Assembly (NCBI GenBank): GCA_947496215.1
Contig: CANMCF010000005.1
Coordinates: 1-64,000, forward strand
Source: an uncultured Bizionia sp.
GTDB lineage: Bacteria > Bacteroidota > Bacteroidia > Flavobacteriales > Flavobacteriaceae
Length of the DNA stretch: 64,000 nucleotides
Direction: 5' to 3'
Position 1 is the first letter of the stretch. Every line of letters starts with the position of its first letter. This document shows, piece by piece, positions 51,544 through 61,783 of this stretch. Position numbers and translations under genes: made by a program. The notes beneath the pieces were generated by a model. That model was given only the letters and a program-made list of their open reading frames with translations. It ran no database searches and was not told the origin of the DNA.

Positions 51544-52491
51544 ATGAAATCATTTCAAATAGCGTGCCTAATTCTTAGTCTTGTGGTTTTTGGTTGTCAA
51601 ACCGAAGAAAAAAGACGATCAAATGAAAAAACGAAGCAGTATATTACCATACTTGGTACGGCACAAGATGCTGGTTACCCTCAAATAAATTGTAACAAAA
51701 GCTGTTGTAGGGCATTTTATGAAGGAGAGGAGAGTAAGAAGTTGGTATCAAGTCTTGGATTGATAGATCAAACAGCAAACAAGAAATATATGTTTGATGC
51801 CACACCGGATATTGTGGCACAAGCACGAATCTTGAGAGAAGAGCATGTGGACAACGGGAACGTTGTGGATGGTGTTTTCTTGACACATGCCCACATTGGG
51901 CATTATACAGGTTTGATGCATTTTGGAAGAGAAGCGATGGGAGGGAAGAGAATTCCTGTCTATGCAATGCCGAAAATGAAACGATTCTTGATGCAAAATG
52001 GGCCGTGGAGCCAATTGGTAAACATAGAAAATATGACGATACGATCACTTTCAAAAGATTCTATGATCGTTTTGAACGACAATTTGAAGGTGACTCCATT
52101 TTTGGTGCCACATCGAGATGAATTTTCAGAAACAGTAGGGTATAAGATTGAAGGAGAAAACAAATCGGCATTGTTCATTCCAGACATAAACAAATGGGGA
52201 CTATGGGAAAAAGCCATTGTGGAAGAGGTGAAAAAGGTGGATTATGCCTTTTTGGATGCGACCTTCTTCCAAGCAGGAGAAATTCCTAGACCGATGAGTG
52301 AAGTGCCACACCCTTTCATAGAGGAAACCGTAAGATTGTTTGAAAAGGAATCAAGGGAAACAAAAGAGAAGGTGATCTTCATTCACTTCAATCATACCAA
52401 TCCGGCAATTTTAAATTCACACCCTTTACAAGATAGCATTCAGAACCTAGGATATGTATTCGCAAAACGAGGAATGTGTTTCCCGTTATGA
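51544..52491 (+). CDS. PqqB-like metallo-beta-lactamase-fold lipoprotein
   Basis: 315 residues: lipoprotein signal (VFGCQT, Cys about 18), then ILGTAQDAGYPQINCNKSCC, the metal motif THAHIGHYTG (one D of the usual HxHxDH replaced by I, with G for the second position), HRDEF and FIHFNHTNP. PqqB-like hydrolases are near relatives; no other pqq gene is here, so a PQQ role is unlikely. The cysteine cluster C-x3-CC resembles the PqqB zinc site. Confidence 0.82.
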   Translation: MKSFQIACLILSLVVFGCQTEEKRRSNEKTKQYITILGTAQDAGYPQINCNKSCCRAFYEGEESKKLVSSLGLIDQTANKKYMFDATPDIVAQARILREEHVDNGNVVDGVFLTHAHIGHYTGLMHFGREAMGGKRIPVYAMPKMKRFLMQNGPWSQLVNIENMTIRSLSKDSMIVLNDNLKVTPFLVPHRDEFSETVGYKIEGENKSALFIPDINKWGLWEKAIVEEVKKVDYAFLDATFFQAGEIPRPMSEVPHPFIEETVRLFEKESRETKEKVIFIHFNHTNPAILNSHPLQDSIQNLGYVFAKRGMCFPL

Positions 52492-52596
52492 AAGAGAGAA
52501 TTTTAGAAATCATTTTTTTTAGATAATTACATATAATCAGTCTATTTTTTTGAATATTTCGTAAATTGCATCACTAAAAAGCATTAAAAATCACGA

Positions 52597-55500
52597 ATGA
52601 TACAAGCAAAACCATATAAGCCAAAATACAAAGTTAGAATAGTTACTGCAGCAGCACTTTTTGATGGACATGATGCCTCAATCAACATAATGCGTCGTAT
52701 TATTCAGTCCACAGGAGTTGAAGTTATACATTTGGGGCACGATCGTAGCGTGGAAGAAGTCGTTAATACGGCAATTCAAGAAGATGCCAATGCCATATGC
52801 CTAACCTCTTATCAAGGAGGGCATAACGAGTATTTTAAATATATGTACGACTTGCTTAAGGAAAAAGGAGCAGATCACATAAAAATCTTTGGAGGAGGTG
52901 GGGGTGTTATTTTGCCTACAGAGATAAAAGAACTAATGGACTACGGTATTTCAAGAATCTATTCACCAGATGATGGTCGTGAAATGGGATTGCAGGGAAT
53001 GATCAACGATTTGGTGGAGAAATCCGATTTTGCCATTGGAGATATCTTGAATGGAGAAGTAGACATCCTTGAGACCAAAAACTCAAAGGCGATAGCTAGA
53101 GTTATTTCCTCGGCTGAAAATTTTCCAGAAATAGCGAAATCCACCCTAGATAAAATACATGGCAAAAATAAAGATTCCAAAATCCCAGTATTGGGAATTA
53201 CAGGAACAGGAGGAGCGGGGAAATCCAGCTTGGTAGACGAATTGGTACGCCGTTTCTTAATTGACTTCCCAGAAAAGACAATAGGCTTGGTATCTGTGGA
53301 TCCATCAAAAAGGAAAACAGGAGGAGCATTGTTGGGAGATCGCATTCGTATGAATGCCATTAACTCATCACGAGTGTATATGCGTAGTTTGGCAACAAGG
53401 CAGTCTAATTTGGCACTGTCGAAGTATGTAAATGAGGCAGTGGAAGTCTTAAAAGCGGCAAAATTCGATTTGATTGTTTTGGAAACCTCTGGAATTGGGC
53501 AGTCGGATACGGAAATCATGGAGCATAGTGATGTAGCATTGTATGTGATGACTCCTGAGTTTGGGGCAGCAACCCAATTGGAAAAAATCGATATGTTGGA
53601 TTTTGCAGATTTGGTTGCCATCAACAAATTCGATAAAAGGGGAGCCTTGGATGCGTTGCGAGATGTAAAGAAACAGTATATGCGCAATAACAATCTTTGG
53701 GATGTCCCTCAAGACCAACTGCCTATATATGGTACGATAGCATCACAATTCAACGATCCAGGAATGAACACGCTATATAAGGCGGTAATGGACAAATTGG
53801 TGGAAAAGACAGATTCGGAATTGAAATCGAGTTTCCACATCTCCGATGAGATGAGTGAAAAAATCTTTGTGATTCCTGCAAGTAGGATCAGATATCTGTC
53901 TGAGATAGCGGAAAACAACAGGACATACGACAAGAAGGGAAATGTACAAGTTGAGGTGTCACAAAAATTATATGGAATCTACAAGACTTTGGAATCTGTT
54001 CTTGAAGTTACCCCTATATTGGATAAGACAGGAATAGATTTAGAATCGGTCAACTCCAATATTACCGAGGAGAATAAGGATTTTGTCAAACTACTTTTGG
54101 GAGAGTTTGATCGTGTCAAACTGAATTTAGATCCATATAATTGGGAAGTCATTATAGGTTGGGAAGACAAAGTAAACAAATACAAGAGTCCAATCTATTC
54201 TTTTAAAGTAAGGGACAAGGAAATAAAGATAGAGACACATACGAAGTCATTGTCTCAAGTGGACATACCAAAAGTAGCATTGCCAAAGTACAAAGCTTGG
54301 GGAGATATTTTAAAATGGAGTCTACAAGAAAATGTCCCAGGGGAATTCCCTTTTGCCTCAGGTTTGTACCCTTTTAAACGAACAGGGGAAGATCCAGCAA
54401 GAATGTTTGCCGGTGAAGGAGGACCAGAGCGTACAAACAGACGTTTTCATTATGTAAGTGAAGGGTTGCCTGCAAAACGACTGTCGACAGCTTTCGATAG
54501 CGTGACATTGTATGGTAACGACCCTGATCGCAGACCGGATATCTATGGTAAGATAGGTAATGCAGGGGTTTCGATCTGTTGTTTGGACGATGCAAAGAAA
54601 TTGTATTCAGGATTTAACTTGGCACACGTCATGACATCTGTGAGTATGACCATAAATGGACCAGCTCCTATGTTATTGGGCTTTTTCATGAATGCCGCCA
54701 TAGATCAACAATGTGAAATCTATATAAGGGAAAATGGTTTGGAAAAAGAAGTACAAACCAAAATAGCAAAACTATACAAAGACAAGGAAAGGCCGTCTTA
54801 CAATGGAGATCTACCAGGAGGGAATGATGGTTTGGGGCTTATGTTGTTGGGAGTTACTGGAGATCAGGTATTGCCGGCCGATGTATATTTGGATATAAAG
54901 ACAAAAACCATAGCACAAGTTCGTGGAACAGTACAAGCAGACATTTTGAAAGAGGATCAAGCACAAAACACTTGTATATTCTCTACTGAATTTGCTTTGA
55001 GGTTAATGGGAGACGTACAAGAGTATTTCATTGAAAACAATGTGCGTAACTTTTATTCTGTTTCTATTTCGGGTTATCATATAGCAGAAGCAGGGGCGAA
55101 CCCAATCACGCAATTGGCATTGACATTGTCCAATGGGTTTACCTATGTGGAGTATTACTTGTCGAGAGGGATGGACATCAACAAGTTCGGACCCAACCTA
55201 TCATTTTTCTTCTCAAATGGGATCGATCCGGAATATGCCGTAATAGGCCGTGTCGCTCGTAAGATCTGGGCAAAGGCGATGAAGTACAAATATGATGCGA
55301 ATGCAAGAGCTCAAATGCTGAAATACCACATACAGACATCTGGACGTAGTTTGCATGCTCAAGAGATCGATTTCAATGACATTCGTACTACGCTTCAAGC
55401 ACTATATGCTATATATGACAATTGCAACTCTTTGCATACGAACGCCTATGATGAAGCCATAACGACGCCTACGGAGGAATCCGTACGTAGAGCAATGGCC

Positions 55501-56016
55501 ATTCAATTGATCATAAACAAGGAGTTGGGCTTAGCTAAGAATGAAAACCCCATTCAAGGATCTTTCATTATCGAAGAACTTACGGACTTGGTGGAAGAAG
55601 CAGTTTTGGCAGAGTTTGACCGTATTACGGAAAGAGGAGGTGTTCTAGGAGCCATGGAAACAATGTATCAAAGAAGCAAGATACAAGAGGAGAGCCTGTA
55701 TTATGAAACATTGAAGCACAATGGAGATTTTCCAATTGTCGGTGTCAATACGTTTTTAAGCAGCAAAGGATCTCCAACGGTAGTTCCGAAGGAGGTAATT
55801 AGAGCGACAGAAGAAGAGAAGCTATTCCAAATAAAAACATTGGAAAATCTTCATGAGGCAAATGATACCGAAGCATTGTTGAAAGCCCTACAGTACAAGG
55901 CTATAAACAATGAAAATATCTTTGAAGCCTTGATGGATGTATGCAAAGTATGCTCTTTGGGTCAAATAACATCAGCCTTGTTTGAAGTCGGCGGACAGTA
56001 TCGCAGAAATATGTAA
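52597..56016 (+). CDS. icmF: Fused B12-dependent acyl-CoA mutase IcmF
   Basis: 1139 residues in one chain: B12-binding domain (1-150) with DGHDAS (cobalt ligand H25) and FGGGGGVI, a MeaB-like GTPase (about 195-420) with Walker A GTGGAGKS (203-210) and [12 protein letters not shown], a linker, and the mutase barrel (about 580-1139) with [20 protein letters not shown]. This order is that of IcmF, which interconverts isobutyryl-CoA and butyryl-CoA and carries its own G-protein chaperone. The phenylalanine in the YPFKR loop, where methylmalonyl-CoA mutase has tyrosine, supports an isobutyryl-type substrate. Often annotated as methylmalonyl-CoA mutase. Confidence 0.93.
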   Translation: MIQAKPYKPKYKVRIVTAAALFDGHDASINIMRRIIQSTGVEVIHLGHDRSVEEVVNTAIQEDANAICLTSYQGGHNEYFKYMYDLLKEKGADHIKIFGGGGGVILPTEIKELMDYGISRIYSPDDGREMGLQGMINDLVEKSDFAIGDILNGEVDILETKNSKAIARVISSAENFPEIAKSTLDKIHGKNKDSKIPVLGITGTGGAGKSSLVDELVRRFLIDFPEKTIGLVSVDPSKRKTGGALLGDRIRMNAINSSRVYMRSLATRQSNLALSKYVNEAVEVLKAAKFDLIVLETSGIGQSDTEIMEHSDVALYVMTPEFGAATQLEKIDMLDFADLVAINKFDKRGALDALRDVKKQYMRNNNLWDVPQDQLPIYGTIASQFNDPGMNTLYKAVMDKLVEKTDSELKSSFHISDEMSEKIFVIPASRIRYLSEIAENNRTYDKKGNVQVEVSQKLYGIYKTLESVLEVTPILDKTGIDLESVNSNITEENKDFVKLLLGEFDRVKLNLDPYNWEVIIGWEDKVNKYKSPIYSFKVRDKEIKIETHTKSLSQVDIPKVALPKYKAWGDILKWSLQENVPGEFPFASGLYPFKRTGEDPARMFAGEGGPERTNRRFHYVSEGLPAKRLSTAFDSVTLYGNDPDRRPDIYGKIGNAGVSICCLDDAKKLYSGFNLAHVMTSVSMTINGPAPMLLGFFMNAAIDQQCEIYIRENGLEKEVQTKIAKLYKDKERPSYNGDLPGGNDGLGLMLLGVTGDQVLPADVYLDIKTKTIAQVRGTVQADILKEDQAQNTCIFSTEFALRLMGDVQEYFIENNVRNFYSVSISGYHIAEAGANPITQLALTLSNGFTYVEYYLSRGMDINKFGPNLSFFFSNGIDPEYAVIGRVARKIWAKAMKYKYDANARAQMLKYHIQTSGRSLHAQEIDFNDIRTTLQALYAIYDNCNSLHTNAYDEAITTPTEESVRRAMAIQLIINKELGLAKNENPIQGSFIIEELTDLVEEAVLAEFDRITERGGVLGAMETMYQRSKIQEESLYYETLKHNGDFPIVGVNTFLSSKGSPTVVPKEVIRATEEEKLFQIKTLENLHEANDTEALLKALQYKAINNENIFEALMDVCKVCSLGQITSALFEVGGQYRRNM

Positions 56017-56045
56017 GAGGACGGAAATTTTGAATGAAGAAGTTC

Positions 56046-56082
56046 AATCAGGAATGAAATTTTTCATTCCTGATTTTTTTTT
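56046..56082 (+). terminator. Terminator of icmF
   Basis: 13-bp stem AATCAGGAATGAA / TTCATTCCTGATT followed by T. Confidence 0.92.
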
Positions 56083-56149
56083 GATATAAACTGGTAGGGT
56101 ATAGCTCGTTGAAACTGTTTTTACTAAAACATTATAAAAACGGCAAAAC

Positions 56150-57388
56150 ATGAATTTTAAAATTACTTTTTTATTAGCATCCCTATTCATAGGATTCAAT
56201 GGCTATGCACAACAACAGCGTACATGCGGAACAGACGCTTTTATGCAAGAACAGATGAACAACCCTGAGTTCAGAGCACAACACGAGGCACGTCAAGCTA
56301 AATTCGAAGCGAAATTTAAGCTCAACAAGACAGCTACCAGCAATAGAATGATGACTATGTACATCCCTGTAGCAGTCCACTTTGTAGCAGGTCTTGAAGC
56401 GAATAGAGCATGTTTGGAAGATTTGGCACAAAACCAAGTGGATATTTTGAATAATGACTTTAGAGGTACCAATGCAGATATTTCTCAATGGACAGCTGCA
56501 AGTGCCTTTTATCCAGGAGTAAATACAGGAGCATTGGATGTGCAATTTGTAATAGCTACTCAAAATCACCCAGCGAATACAGATCCTGATGTACTTGAAG
56601 GAGAAAAAGCAGTAACGATAGGTTACAATTTTGGAGGGGGAACAGATAATGATGCTAACTGGTCCGGTTATATGAATTTTGTTATTAAAGACATTGGTGC
56701 AGGTTTATTGGGGTATTCTCCATTGGGAGGTAGCCCAGCAGCAGGAGCCACTGTTGTAATGAATACGTTTGCTTTTGGATCTGGTGCAGGTTGTACAGGT
56801 TATGTACCTCAAGCTCCATTTAATCTAGGTCGTACCGTAACTCATGAATTGGGGCACTTTTTAAACTTGGATCATACTTGGGGTAATGGTTGTGCAGTTG
56901 ACGATGGTGTAGCAGATACACCAAACATCAGTGGGCCAACATATAGCTGTCCAACCGTAGGAGGAGTTACAATGTGTGGAAATACCTCTTTGACTATGAA
57001 TTTCATGGATTATGTGGATGATGCTTGTATGTTTATGCTTACAGAAGGACAAACAGATAGATCTGCGACATATTTGAGTACCATTGAAGACGAATACAAT
57101 ACTAATGTCTTAAGTGTGGAAGAGTTTGACGCAGAAAAGGTGTTTGCGATATTTCCAAATCCAGCAGACAATGAAATCACTATTCAGTCTACGAGCAATG
57201 TCTTGAAGAATGGTACAAGCATTCAATTGTTTGACATGTTGGGAAGAGTAGTTAAAGACGATAAGTTCGATTCTAGTTTAGAACAACAAAAGATAGATGT
57301 AAGTAGTTTGAATGAAGGTGTTTATCTATTGAAGATTGCATCAGAAAACTTTTCTACCACCAAAAGAATAATAGTTAAAAGAAGCTAA
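56150..57388 (+). CDS. Secreted M43 (pappalysin-type) zinc metalloprotease with T9SS sorting domain
   Basis: 412 residues: signal peptide (to about 20), prodomain, M43 catalytic core with HELGHFLNLDH and the Met-turn NFMDYVDDACM, paired cysteines (GCTGYVP, NGCAVDD, YSCPTV, MCGN), then a type A T9SS domain (KVFAIFPNPADNEITIQ to IIVKRS). It should be exported through the type IX system and digest protein outside the cell. Its codon pattern looks like a well expressed gene. Confidence 0.93.
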   Translation: MNFKITFLLASLFIGFNGYAQQQRTCGTDAFMQEQMNNPEFRAQHEARQAKFEAKFKLNKTATSNRMMTMYIPVAVHFVAGLEANRACLEDLAQNQVDILNNDFRGTNADISQWTAASAFYPGVNTGALDVQFVIATQNHPANTDPDVLEGEKAVTIGYNFGGGTDNDANWSGYMNFVIKDIGAGLLGYSPLGGSPAAGATVVMNTFAFGSGAGCTGYVPQAPFNLGRTVTHELGHFLNLDHTWGNGCAVDDGVADTPNISGPTYSCPTVGGVTMCGNTSLTMNFMDYVDDACMFMLTEGQTDRSATYLSTIEDEYNTNVLSVEEFDAEKVFAIFPNPADNEITIQSTSNVLKNGTSIQLFDMLGRVVKDDKFDSSLEQQKIDVSSLNEGVYLLKIASENFSTTKRIIVKRS

Positions 57389-57391
57389 AAT

Positions 57392-57421
57392 AAGAGCCCC
57401 TTTATTTAAAGAGCCCCTTAG
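57392..57421 (+). repeat. Direct repeat AAGAGCCCCTT behind the M43 gene
   Basis: The 11-base sequence occurs twice within about 30 bases; role not clear. Confidence 0.6.
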
Positions 57422-57449
57422 TTTTAGTTAGATTAAAACAATTGAAATT

Positions 57450-57481
57450 AAAGCCTTTCATTAATTTGAAAGGCTTTTTTT
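57450..57481 (+). terminator. Terminator of the M43 protease gene
   Basis: 11-bp stem AAAGCCTTTCA / TGAAAGGCTTT, TTAATT loop, T run. Confidence 0.92.
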
Positions 57482-57603
57482 ATTAGATGAAATCTAACAT
57501 AATATTGTTGAGGTCTGTAAAACCGGGTAGATGTATAGAGGATAATAATTATGTATATTATCTTTGATGACTATAAATTAAAGAAGAATTAAATTACAAG
57601 AGA

Positions 57604-57999
57604 CTAGAACTTTAAAACCCAAGAGTGTTGAAGCTTTTTGAATTTCTTTAATTCCTTTCTCAGAATTGGTAAGAAATCCACCCCATCACTATTGGATTGT
57701 TCCAAGCGTTTGCAATTTCTGTAAAGCCTATTGGTAAGTAGTTTTACAGAAGTTATATGCCTATGTTTCTTGTCCGAATAGCGTTCAAGTTCAGCTTTTA
57801 GAATTTCTGGAGCCAAAGATTCGGATTGCTGTATGATGTCACCAGAAAAATAAATATTGGAATCTTCTGTTCCATCAGGCTTCAAATGCGCCAAGTCCTT
57901 GTTCATATAAGAAGAGATACGTCTTGACAATATAAAAATATCCAAGGCCTTTTTGTAAATAGGCAATTCAGAAAGATGTGAAGGGATATTCGCTAACAT
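57604..57999 (-). CDS. Putative four-helix-bundle protein
   Basis: 131 residues from ATG 57999 (ATG 58035 is also in frame). The protein is all helical and begins SELPIYKKALDIFILSRRISSY, then IYFSGDIIQQSESLAPEILKAE and a basic C-terminal helix (KLLTNRLYRNCKRLEQS). This resembles the four-helix proteins related to the 23S rRNA intervening-sequence protein. No reverse transcriptase or variable repeat is near, so a diversity-generating element is not indicated. Divergent from the Lrp gene. Confidence 0.55.
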   Translation of the reverse strand: MLANIPSHLSELPIYKKALDIFILSRRISSYMNKDLAHLKPDGTEDSNIYFSGDIIQQSESLAPEILKAELERYSDKKHRHITSVKLLTNRLYRNCKRLEQSNSDGVDFLPILRKELKKFKKLQHSWVLKF

Positions 58000-58072
58000 T
58001 TTAATTCTCAGATTTATATACAAAAATACAGACAAGATTTTATATTTGACTTTCGATTTTAAAGTAAAAACG

Positions 58073-58080
58073 TATATTTG
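58073..58080 (+). promoter_or_regulatory. -7 element of the Lrp gene
   Basis: TATATTTG; an identical TATATTTG lies at 58041-58048, 32 bases upstream, and its TTTG may serve as the -33 box (24-base spacing). Confidence 0.45.
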
Positions 58081-58118
58081 ATTTAATAATTAACGTATTT
58101 GTAATTTTTACTTCAATA

Positions 58119-58559
58119 ATGAGCATAGATACTCTCAATTGGAAAATTTTAAAGTGTTTGCAGTCAAATGCAAGGCAATCCAATGTGGAAATTGGTAGGC
58201 AAGTAGGGATCTCCTCTCCTGCAGTTTCAGAGCGAATAAAGAAGATGGAGGACTTGGGAATCATAGAAAGTTACAACACCTTTGTTTCTTCTTTGGAAGC
58301 AGGATATCAGCTAAAGGCCATTATTACATTAAGAGCCTTCATGGGGATGTTAAAACCTTTTTTGGAAAAGGTTAAGACCTATGATGAAGTTGTTAATTGC
58401 TATAGGATTACCGGAAATGAAAATATTGTCATGGAGGTGGTCTTGAAAAATCAAAAGCATTTGGAGTCGTTTATAGACGAACTCATTGTTTATGGAGAGA
58501 CGAAAACGCAAATTGTATTATCCCACGTAGTGAAGAACAATTCGATTTCTAAATTTTGA
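58119..58559 (+). CDS. Lrp/AsnC-family transcription regulator
   Basis: A 146-residue regulator: N-terminal winged helix (LNWKILKCLQSNARQSNVEI, then ISSPAVSERIKKMEDLGII) and a RAM ligand-binding domain (AIITLRAF... VVNCYRITGNENIVMEVV). It probably senses an amino acid and may regulate its own gene or neighbours. Convergent with the DUF4328 remnant. Confidence 0.93.
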   Translation: MSIDTLNWKILKCLQSNARQSNVEIGRQVGISSPAVSERIKKMEDLGIIESYNTFVSSLEAGYQLKAIITLRAFMGMLKPFLEKVKTYDEVVNCYRITGNENIVMEVVLKNQKHLESFIDELIVYGETKTQIVLSHVVKNNSISKF

Positions 58560-58580
58560 TGAAGCGAGAGATTCGTTTCA

Positions 58581-59275
58581 TTAAAACACTTCAGTACTTC
58601 CAATTTGATCAATTAAAGATTTAGATTTATCAGTGTTTTTTAATGTCGATTCCAGTTTGGATATTTTTTGTATTACCAATATTGCCAAAGCTATGGATAG
58701 AATGTCCCATATATCTGAAAAAATATAAATTTTGTTTGCTTCTACGTATTTTTCAATGGTATCTGCTCTTTCAATGAACTTTGATGCTACATTTCCGATA
58801 ACTCCATTTATTAGATACGCGATCCACCAAACTAGAATAAAACCTATGTTTCTGTCTATCAATAATGATTCTTGGTACGTTTTAATTGCTTCTTGAGTTT
58901 TTATATAGATTTCTTTTACTGTTCTTATGGGTCTTACCCAGTTTAAGAACGGGATGAAATATCCCCAAACTGCTGTGTTTTCAGAATATTCCATAGGAAT
59001 GTTCAACTTTATCAGGTTGCCATAGGCACGTCTAAACCATTGGATGAATAAAACGATTACCACTATTATGCAAACAAATTGCAATATACCTATTATTGCG
59101 ACTATGGAATCTAATAGATCCACATCTTCATCAAAATACTTACCAGCATCGTAACCTATTAAGACTGAGTTCTGATAAATGGTAAGCCCTATGATATAAC
59201 ATCGATAAAAGCTAAAGCGGCGAAAGCCATAAGTGTGTTTTTGCCTCTTTGAGTATTGTCCTTCAGGTATTCCAT
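58581..59275 (-). pseudogene. DUF4328 membrane protein gene with a frameshift
   Basis: From ATG 59275 the frame reads MEYLKDNTQRGKNTLMAFAA to IDVIS and stops at TAG (about 59189-59191). The neighbouring frame continues directly with GLTIYQNSVLIGYDAGKYF and joins the DUF4328 body (LLDSIVAIIGILQFVCII, WFRRAYGNL, WGYFIPFLNWVRPIRTVKEI) to the stop at 58581. Together they give a normal DUF4328 protein of about 230 residues with four helices, so a one- or two-base indel near 59190 has split it. An assembly error is possible. It is the last gene of the MFS operon, 4 bases after the DJ-1 gene. Confidence 0.75.
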
Positions 59276-59279
59276 TAAT

Positions 59280-60041
59280 TTATTTTTTTACGATTAAATG
59301 AGGGATGAGATCCATATCCCAATCAATGACCAAGCCATCAGCTAGTTTTTTTGCAACTTCCTTTCCGTAGAGATGTTCGCATAGATACAAAGCAGCCTCA
59401 AAACTTTTTGCTCCACCAGCAGAAGTAATGTATTTGCCATCATGGACAAATAAAACCTCTTTTCTAATGTCCAGTTTAGGAAACATTTCTCGCATGGTAT
59501 CTATGTCACTTGGGAAGGTAGTGGAAACAACATTGTCTAGTATCCCTGCTTTTGCCAATACAAAGGCACCATCGCAATGTGAGGTCATGAACATAGCTTC
59601 TTTGTCTATTCGTTTTATGAAACTCAACATTGTGTCGTCTTCCAGGTCGGAGTCTAAGTGATGCTCTGCGCTAGGAATGACAAGTATGTCTATTTTTGGT
59701 ATCGAGTCTTTTACATAATTGTAATCTGGAAGTATTCGCATTCCTTCAAAAGACGTGATGACATCATCTGTATTGGCAACGGTGAACACATTCATTGCTT
59801 TGATGTTTTTTCTGAATATGGTATGTTGAAAAATATCGAAAGGAGCAGTAAGTTCCGTATTGTAAACGCCTTCCATAATTAAAAATGCTACGTTGTAACG
59901 ATTGGATTCTAGTTTTGGATATTGCTTTTTTTGTTTGAAATTTTTATCGATTGGACTTTTTGTATGTGCTTCCTTTTTTTCTTCAGAAGAGTTACAACTC
60001 AATAATAGGAGAAAAGTCAAGATTGGTAGTATATGTTTCAT
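59280..60041 (-). CDS. DJ-1/PfpI-family lipoprotein
   Basis: 253 residues with lipoprotein signal (LLLLSCNS, lipid Cys 16) and a class I glutamine-amidotransferase-like fold: VAFLIMEGVYNTELTAPFDI, IDILVIPSAEHHL, and the nucleophile elbow MFMTSHCDGAFVLAKAG with its cysteine, then VSTTFPSDI and DGKYITSAGG. DJ-1/PfpI relatives act as deglycases, chaperones or regulators; a lipoprotein form in the periplasm is less common. Third gene of the MFS operon. Confidence 0.87.
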   Translation of the reverse strand: MKHILPILTFLLLLSCNSSEEKKEAHTKSPIDKNFKQKKQYPKLESNRYNVAFLIMEGVYNTELTAPFDIFQHTIFRKNIKAMNVFTVANTDDVITSFEGMRILPDYNYVKDSIPKIDILVIPSAEHHLDSDLEDDTMLSFIKRIDKEAMFMTSHCDGAFVLAKAGILDNVVSTTFPSDIDTMREMFPKLDIRKEVLFVHDGKYITSAGGAKSFEAALYLCEHLYGKEVAKKLADGLVIDWDMDLIPHLIVKK

Positions 60042-60043
60042 TG

Positions 60044-60421
60044 CTAATTAATTCGCCAAGGTGGATTTTTTCTGTTTTCACCAGCTTTGTACAATATGAT
60101 GGTATTTCCATCTAAATCTTGCAGCTGGGCTTCTCGCCAAAGCCAAGATTTGTCTTCTGGTAACTGTGTAAATGTAATGCCTTTTTTTTGAAGTGATTCA
60201 ACCAATTCGTCCAAATCATCATCTTCAAAATAAATGCAGGTACCGTTGGATGTAGATGTTTTGTCGGTTTTATGAATTGAAAATGTGGCTTCTCCGTCTG
60301 GACATTCCAATCTGGCATATCTAGGAATAGCATCGACAATGAGTTTTAAACCCAGAATCTTGTAAAAATTCACGGCCTCTTCAACATTTGTCGATGCTAT
60401 TGTAATTTGATTTAGATTCAT
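60044..60421 (-). CDS. VOC-superfamily (glyoxalase/bleomycin-resistance-like) protein
   Basis: 125 residues from ATG 60421: MNLNQITIASTNVEEAVNFY, IPRYARLECPDGEATFSIHK, GTCIYFEDDDLDELVESL and WLWREAQLQDLDGNTIILY. Metal-site residues (E in ARLE, E in AQLQD region) are partly kept. Family members detoxify small molecules or bind antibiotics. The ATG overlaps the MFS stop by 4 bases (ATGA), so it is coupled to the transporter. Confidence 0.87.
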   Translation of the reverse strand: MNLNQITIASTNVEEAVNFYKILGLKLIVDAIPRYARLECPDGEATFSIHKTDKTSTSNGTCIYFEDDDLDELVESLQKKGITFTQLPEDKSWLWREAQLQDLDGNTIILYKAGENRKNPPWRIN

Positions 60422-61629
60422 TGTGCATCGTTTTTCCGTCTCATATATACTTTTAATCCAAATAATAAAAGCATACACAATGTAGCAAGAGCAGTCATGA
60501 TAATCCAAGTATTGTCAAAACCAATACCAGCTGCCAACTGTAGTCCAGCATTATGTGCAAAGATACTGGCAATGGAAAATGACATGGCATATAATGCCAT
60601 ATATTCACCTTGATTCCCTTTTTTAGCACGTTGTAAGGCAAAAGCATTTGCAAACGGGAATGCGATCATTTCTCCAATTGTCATTAATATCATACCAATG
60701 ATGATGACACCTACCCAATCACTAACAATTAGAATAAAGAAACTCAATCCTGTCAAGATGGCTCCAAAAAAGATTAAACCAACTTTAGTGTATTTCGTGT
60801 TCTCCAACCATTTAATTAAAGGCATTTCCAATAGGAATATGATAAAACCATTTGCGCCTAGTAAAAATCCAACTTCTGGCTCACTTAATTTATGTATTTC
60901 TCTATAGTATATTGGCATTGTAGAGAAATATTGAAAAAAGATTAAACCAAATAAGATCAATGCAAAAGTGAAAATTAAAAAGGGTTTGTCACTATAGGCT
61001 GAAACTGGGTTTTTTGTAATAATGTCATCCTGAATTTTGGCTTTTTTAGGGTTCAATACTTTTATCAACAAGAAGGTTGCTAAGATACATGTCACACCAT
61101 CTACCCAGAATAAACCAGAATAGCCCAAAGTTGCAATTATCAAACCACCAAATGCTGGACCAGCAGAAAAGCCTAAGTTAATGGCCAAACGTATTAATGT
61201 TACGCTACGTGTTTTGTTTTCTGGTTTGCTATAAGCGCTAAGAGCCACAAACATAGCTGGCCTAAACATATCTGCAATTGCTGTAAGTACAAAAACACCA
61301 ATGCATAGTGATTTAAAAGTAGTTAAATACTGCATTCCTATAAACAGAAAACCAGTAGACAATAAGCTGAAAACCATTATCTTGTAATAACCTATCTTGT
61401 CAGTGAGTTTTCCTCCAATCCAAGTTCCTACGACAGAACCCAACCCAAAGCATGTCATTATCCAGCCTACATTGGGAAGCGAGAAATGTAAATCTTCCGT
61501 TAAATAAATAGATAAGAATGGTATTACCATCGTCCCAGCTCTATTTATTAAAGTTATTAAAGATAACCACCAAACTTCTTTGGATAGCCCTTTAAAGGAA
61601 TCTGCGTAATTTTTAAAAAGCGTTTTCAT
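60418..61629 (-). CDS. MFS efflux transporter
   Basis: 403 residues with twelve predicted helices. The MFS motif between helices 2 and 3 is GGKLTDKIGYYKIM, and the motif C-like region (LAINLGFSAGPAFGGLI) typical of antiporters is in helix 5. The closest pattern is the MdtG/YceL-like drug group. It heads an operon with VOC, DJ-1 and DUF4328 genes, and is preceded by a leader peptide and attenuator, which speaks for an antibiotic or toxic compound as substrate. Confidence 0.9.
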   Translation of the reverse strand: MKTLFKNYADSFKGLSKEVWWLSLITLINRAGTMVIPFLSIYLTEDLHFSLPNVGWIMTCFGLGSVVGTWIGGKLTDKIGYYKIMVFSLLSTGFLFIGMQYLTTFKSLCIGVFVLTAIADMFRPAMFVALSAYSKPENKTRSVTLIRLAINLGFSAGPAFGGLIIATLGYSGLFWVDGVTCILATFLLIKVLNPKKAKIQDDIITKNPVSAYSDKPFLIFTFALILFGLIFFQYFSTMPIYYREIHKLSEPEVGFLLGANGFIIFLLEMPLIKWLENTKYTKVGLIFFGAILTGLSFFILIVSDWVGVIIIGMILMTIGEMIAFPFANAFALQRAKKGNQGEYMALYAMSFSIASIFAHNAGLQLAAGIGFDNTWIIMTALATLCMLLLFGLKVYMRRKNDAQ

Positions 61630-61695
61630 TGATTGATTTTTTTGATTGTTTTTAGTGTTTAAGTCATATTGAAAAGTTTAACTCGTTTGTGGACT

Positions 61696-61731
61696 AAAAA
61701 TAAAAAAGTCCAACTGTGAAGTCGGACTTTT
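61696..61731 (-). terminator. Leader terminator upstream of the MFS operon
   Basis: On the minus strand AAAAGTCC (61731-61724), a 12-base loop, GGACTTTT (61711-61704), then TTATTTTTAG. It lies 67 bases ahead of the MFS ATG and has no complete gene before it, so it must act as an attenuator. Confidence 0.75.
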
Positions 61732-61783
61732 AATATTGTATTAATTGATATTTACATCATCATAAAATATAAGAAGTCCGACT
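61720..61783 (-). promoter_or_regulatory. Antiterminator pairing competing with the leader terminator
   Basis: On the minus strand AGTCGGACTT (61783-61774) is perfectly complementary to AAGTCCGACT (61729-61720). This pairing uses the left arm of the terminator, so only one of the two structures can form. A small hairpin CTCGT / ACGAG (61797-61793 with 61786-61782) encloses the leader start codon. Confidence 0.65.

Noticed and set aside
57604-57999. Accessory protein of a diversity-generating retroelement
   Set aside because: The four-helix pattern fits, but no reverse transcriptase, template repeat or variable repeat is visible nearby.
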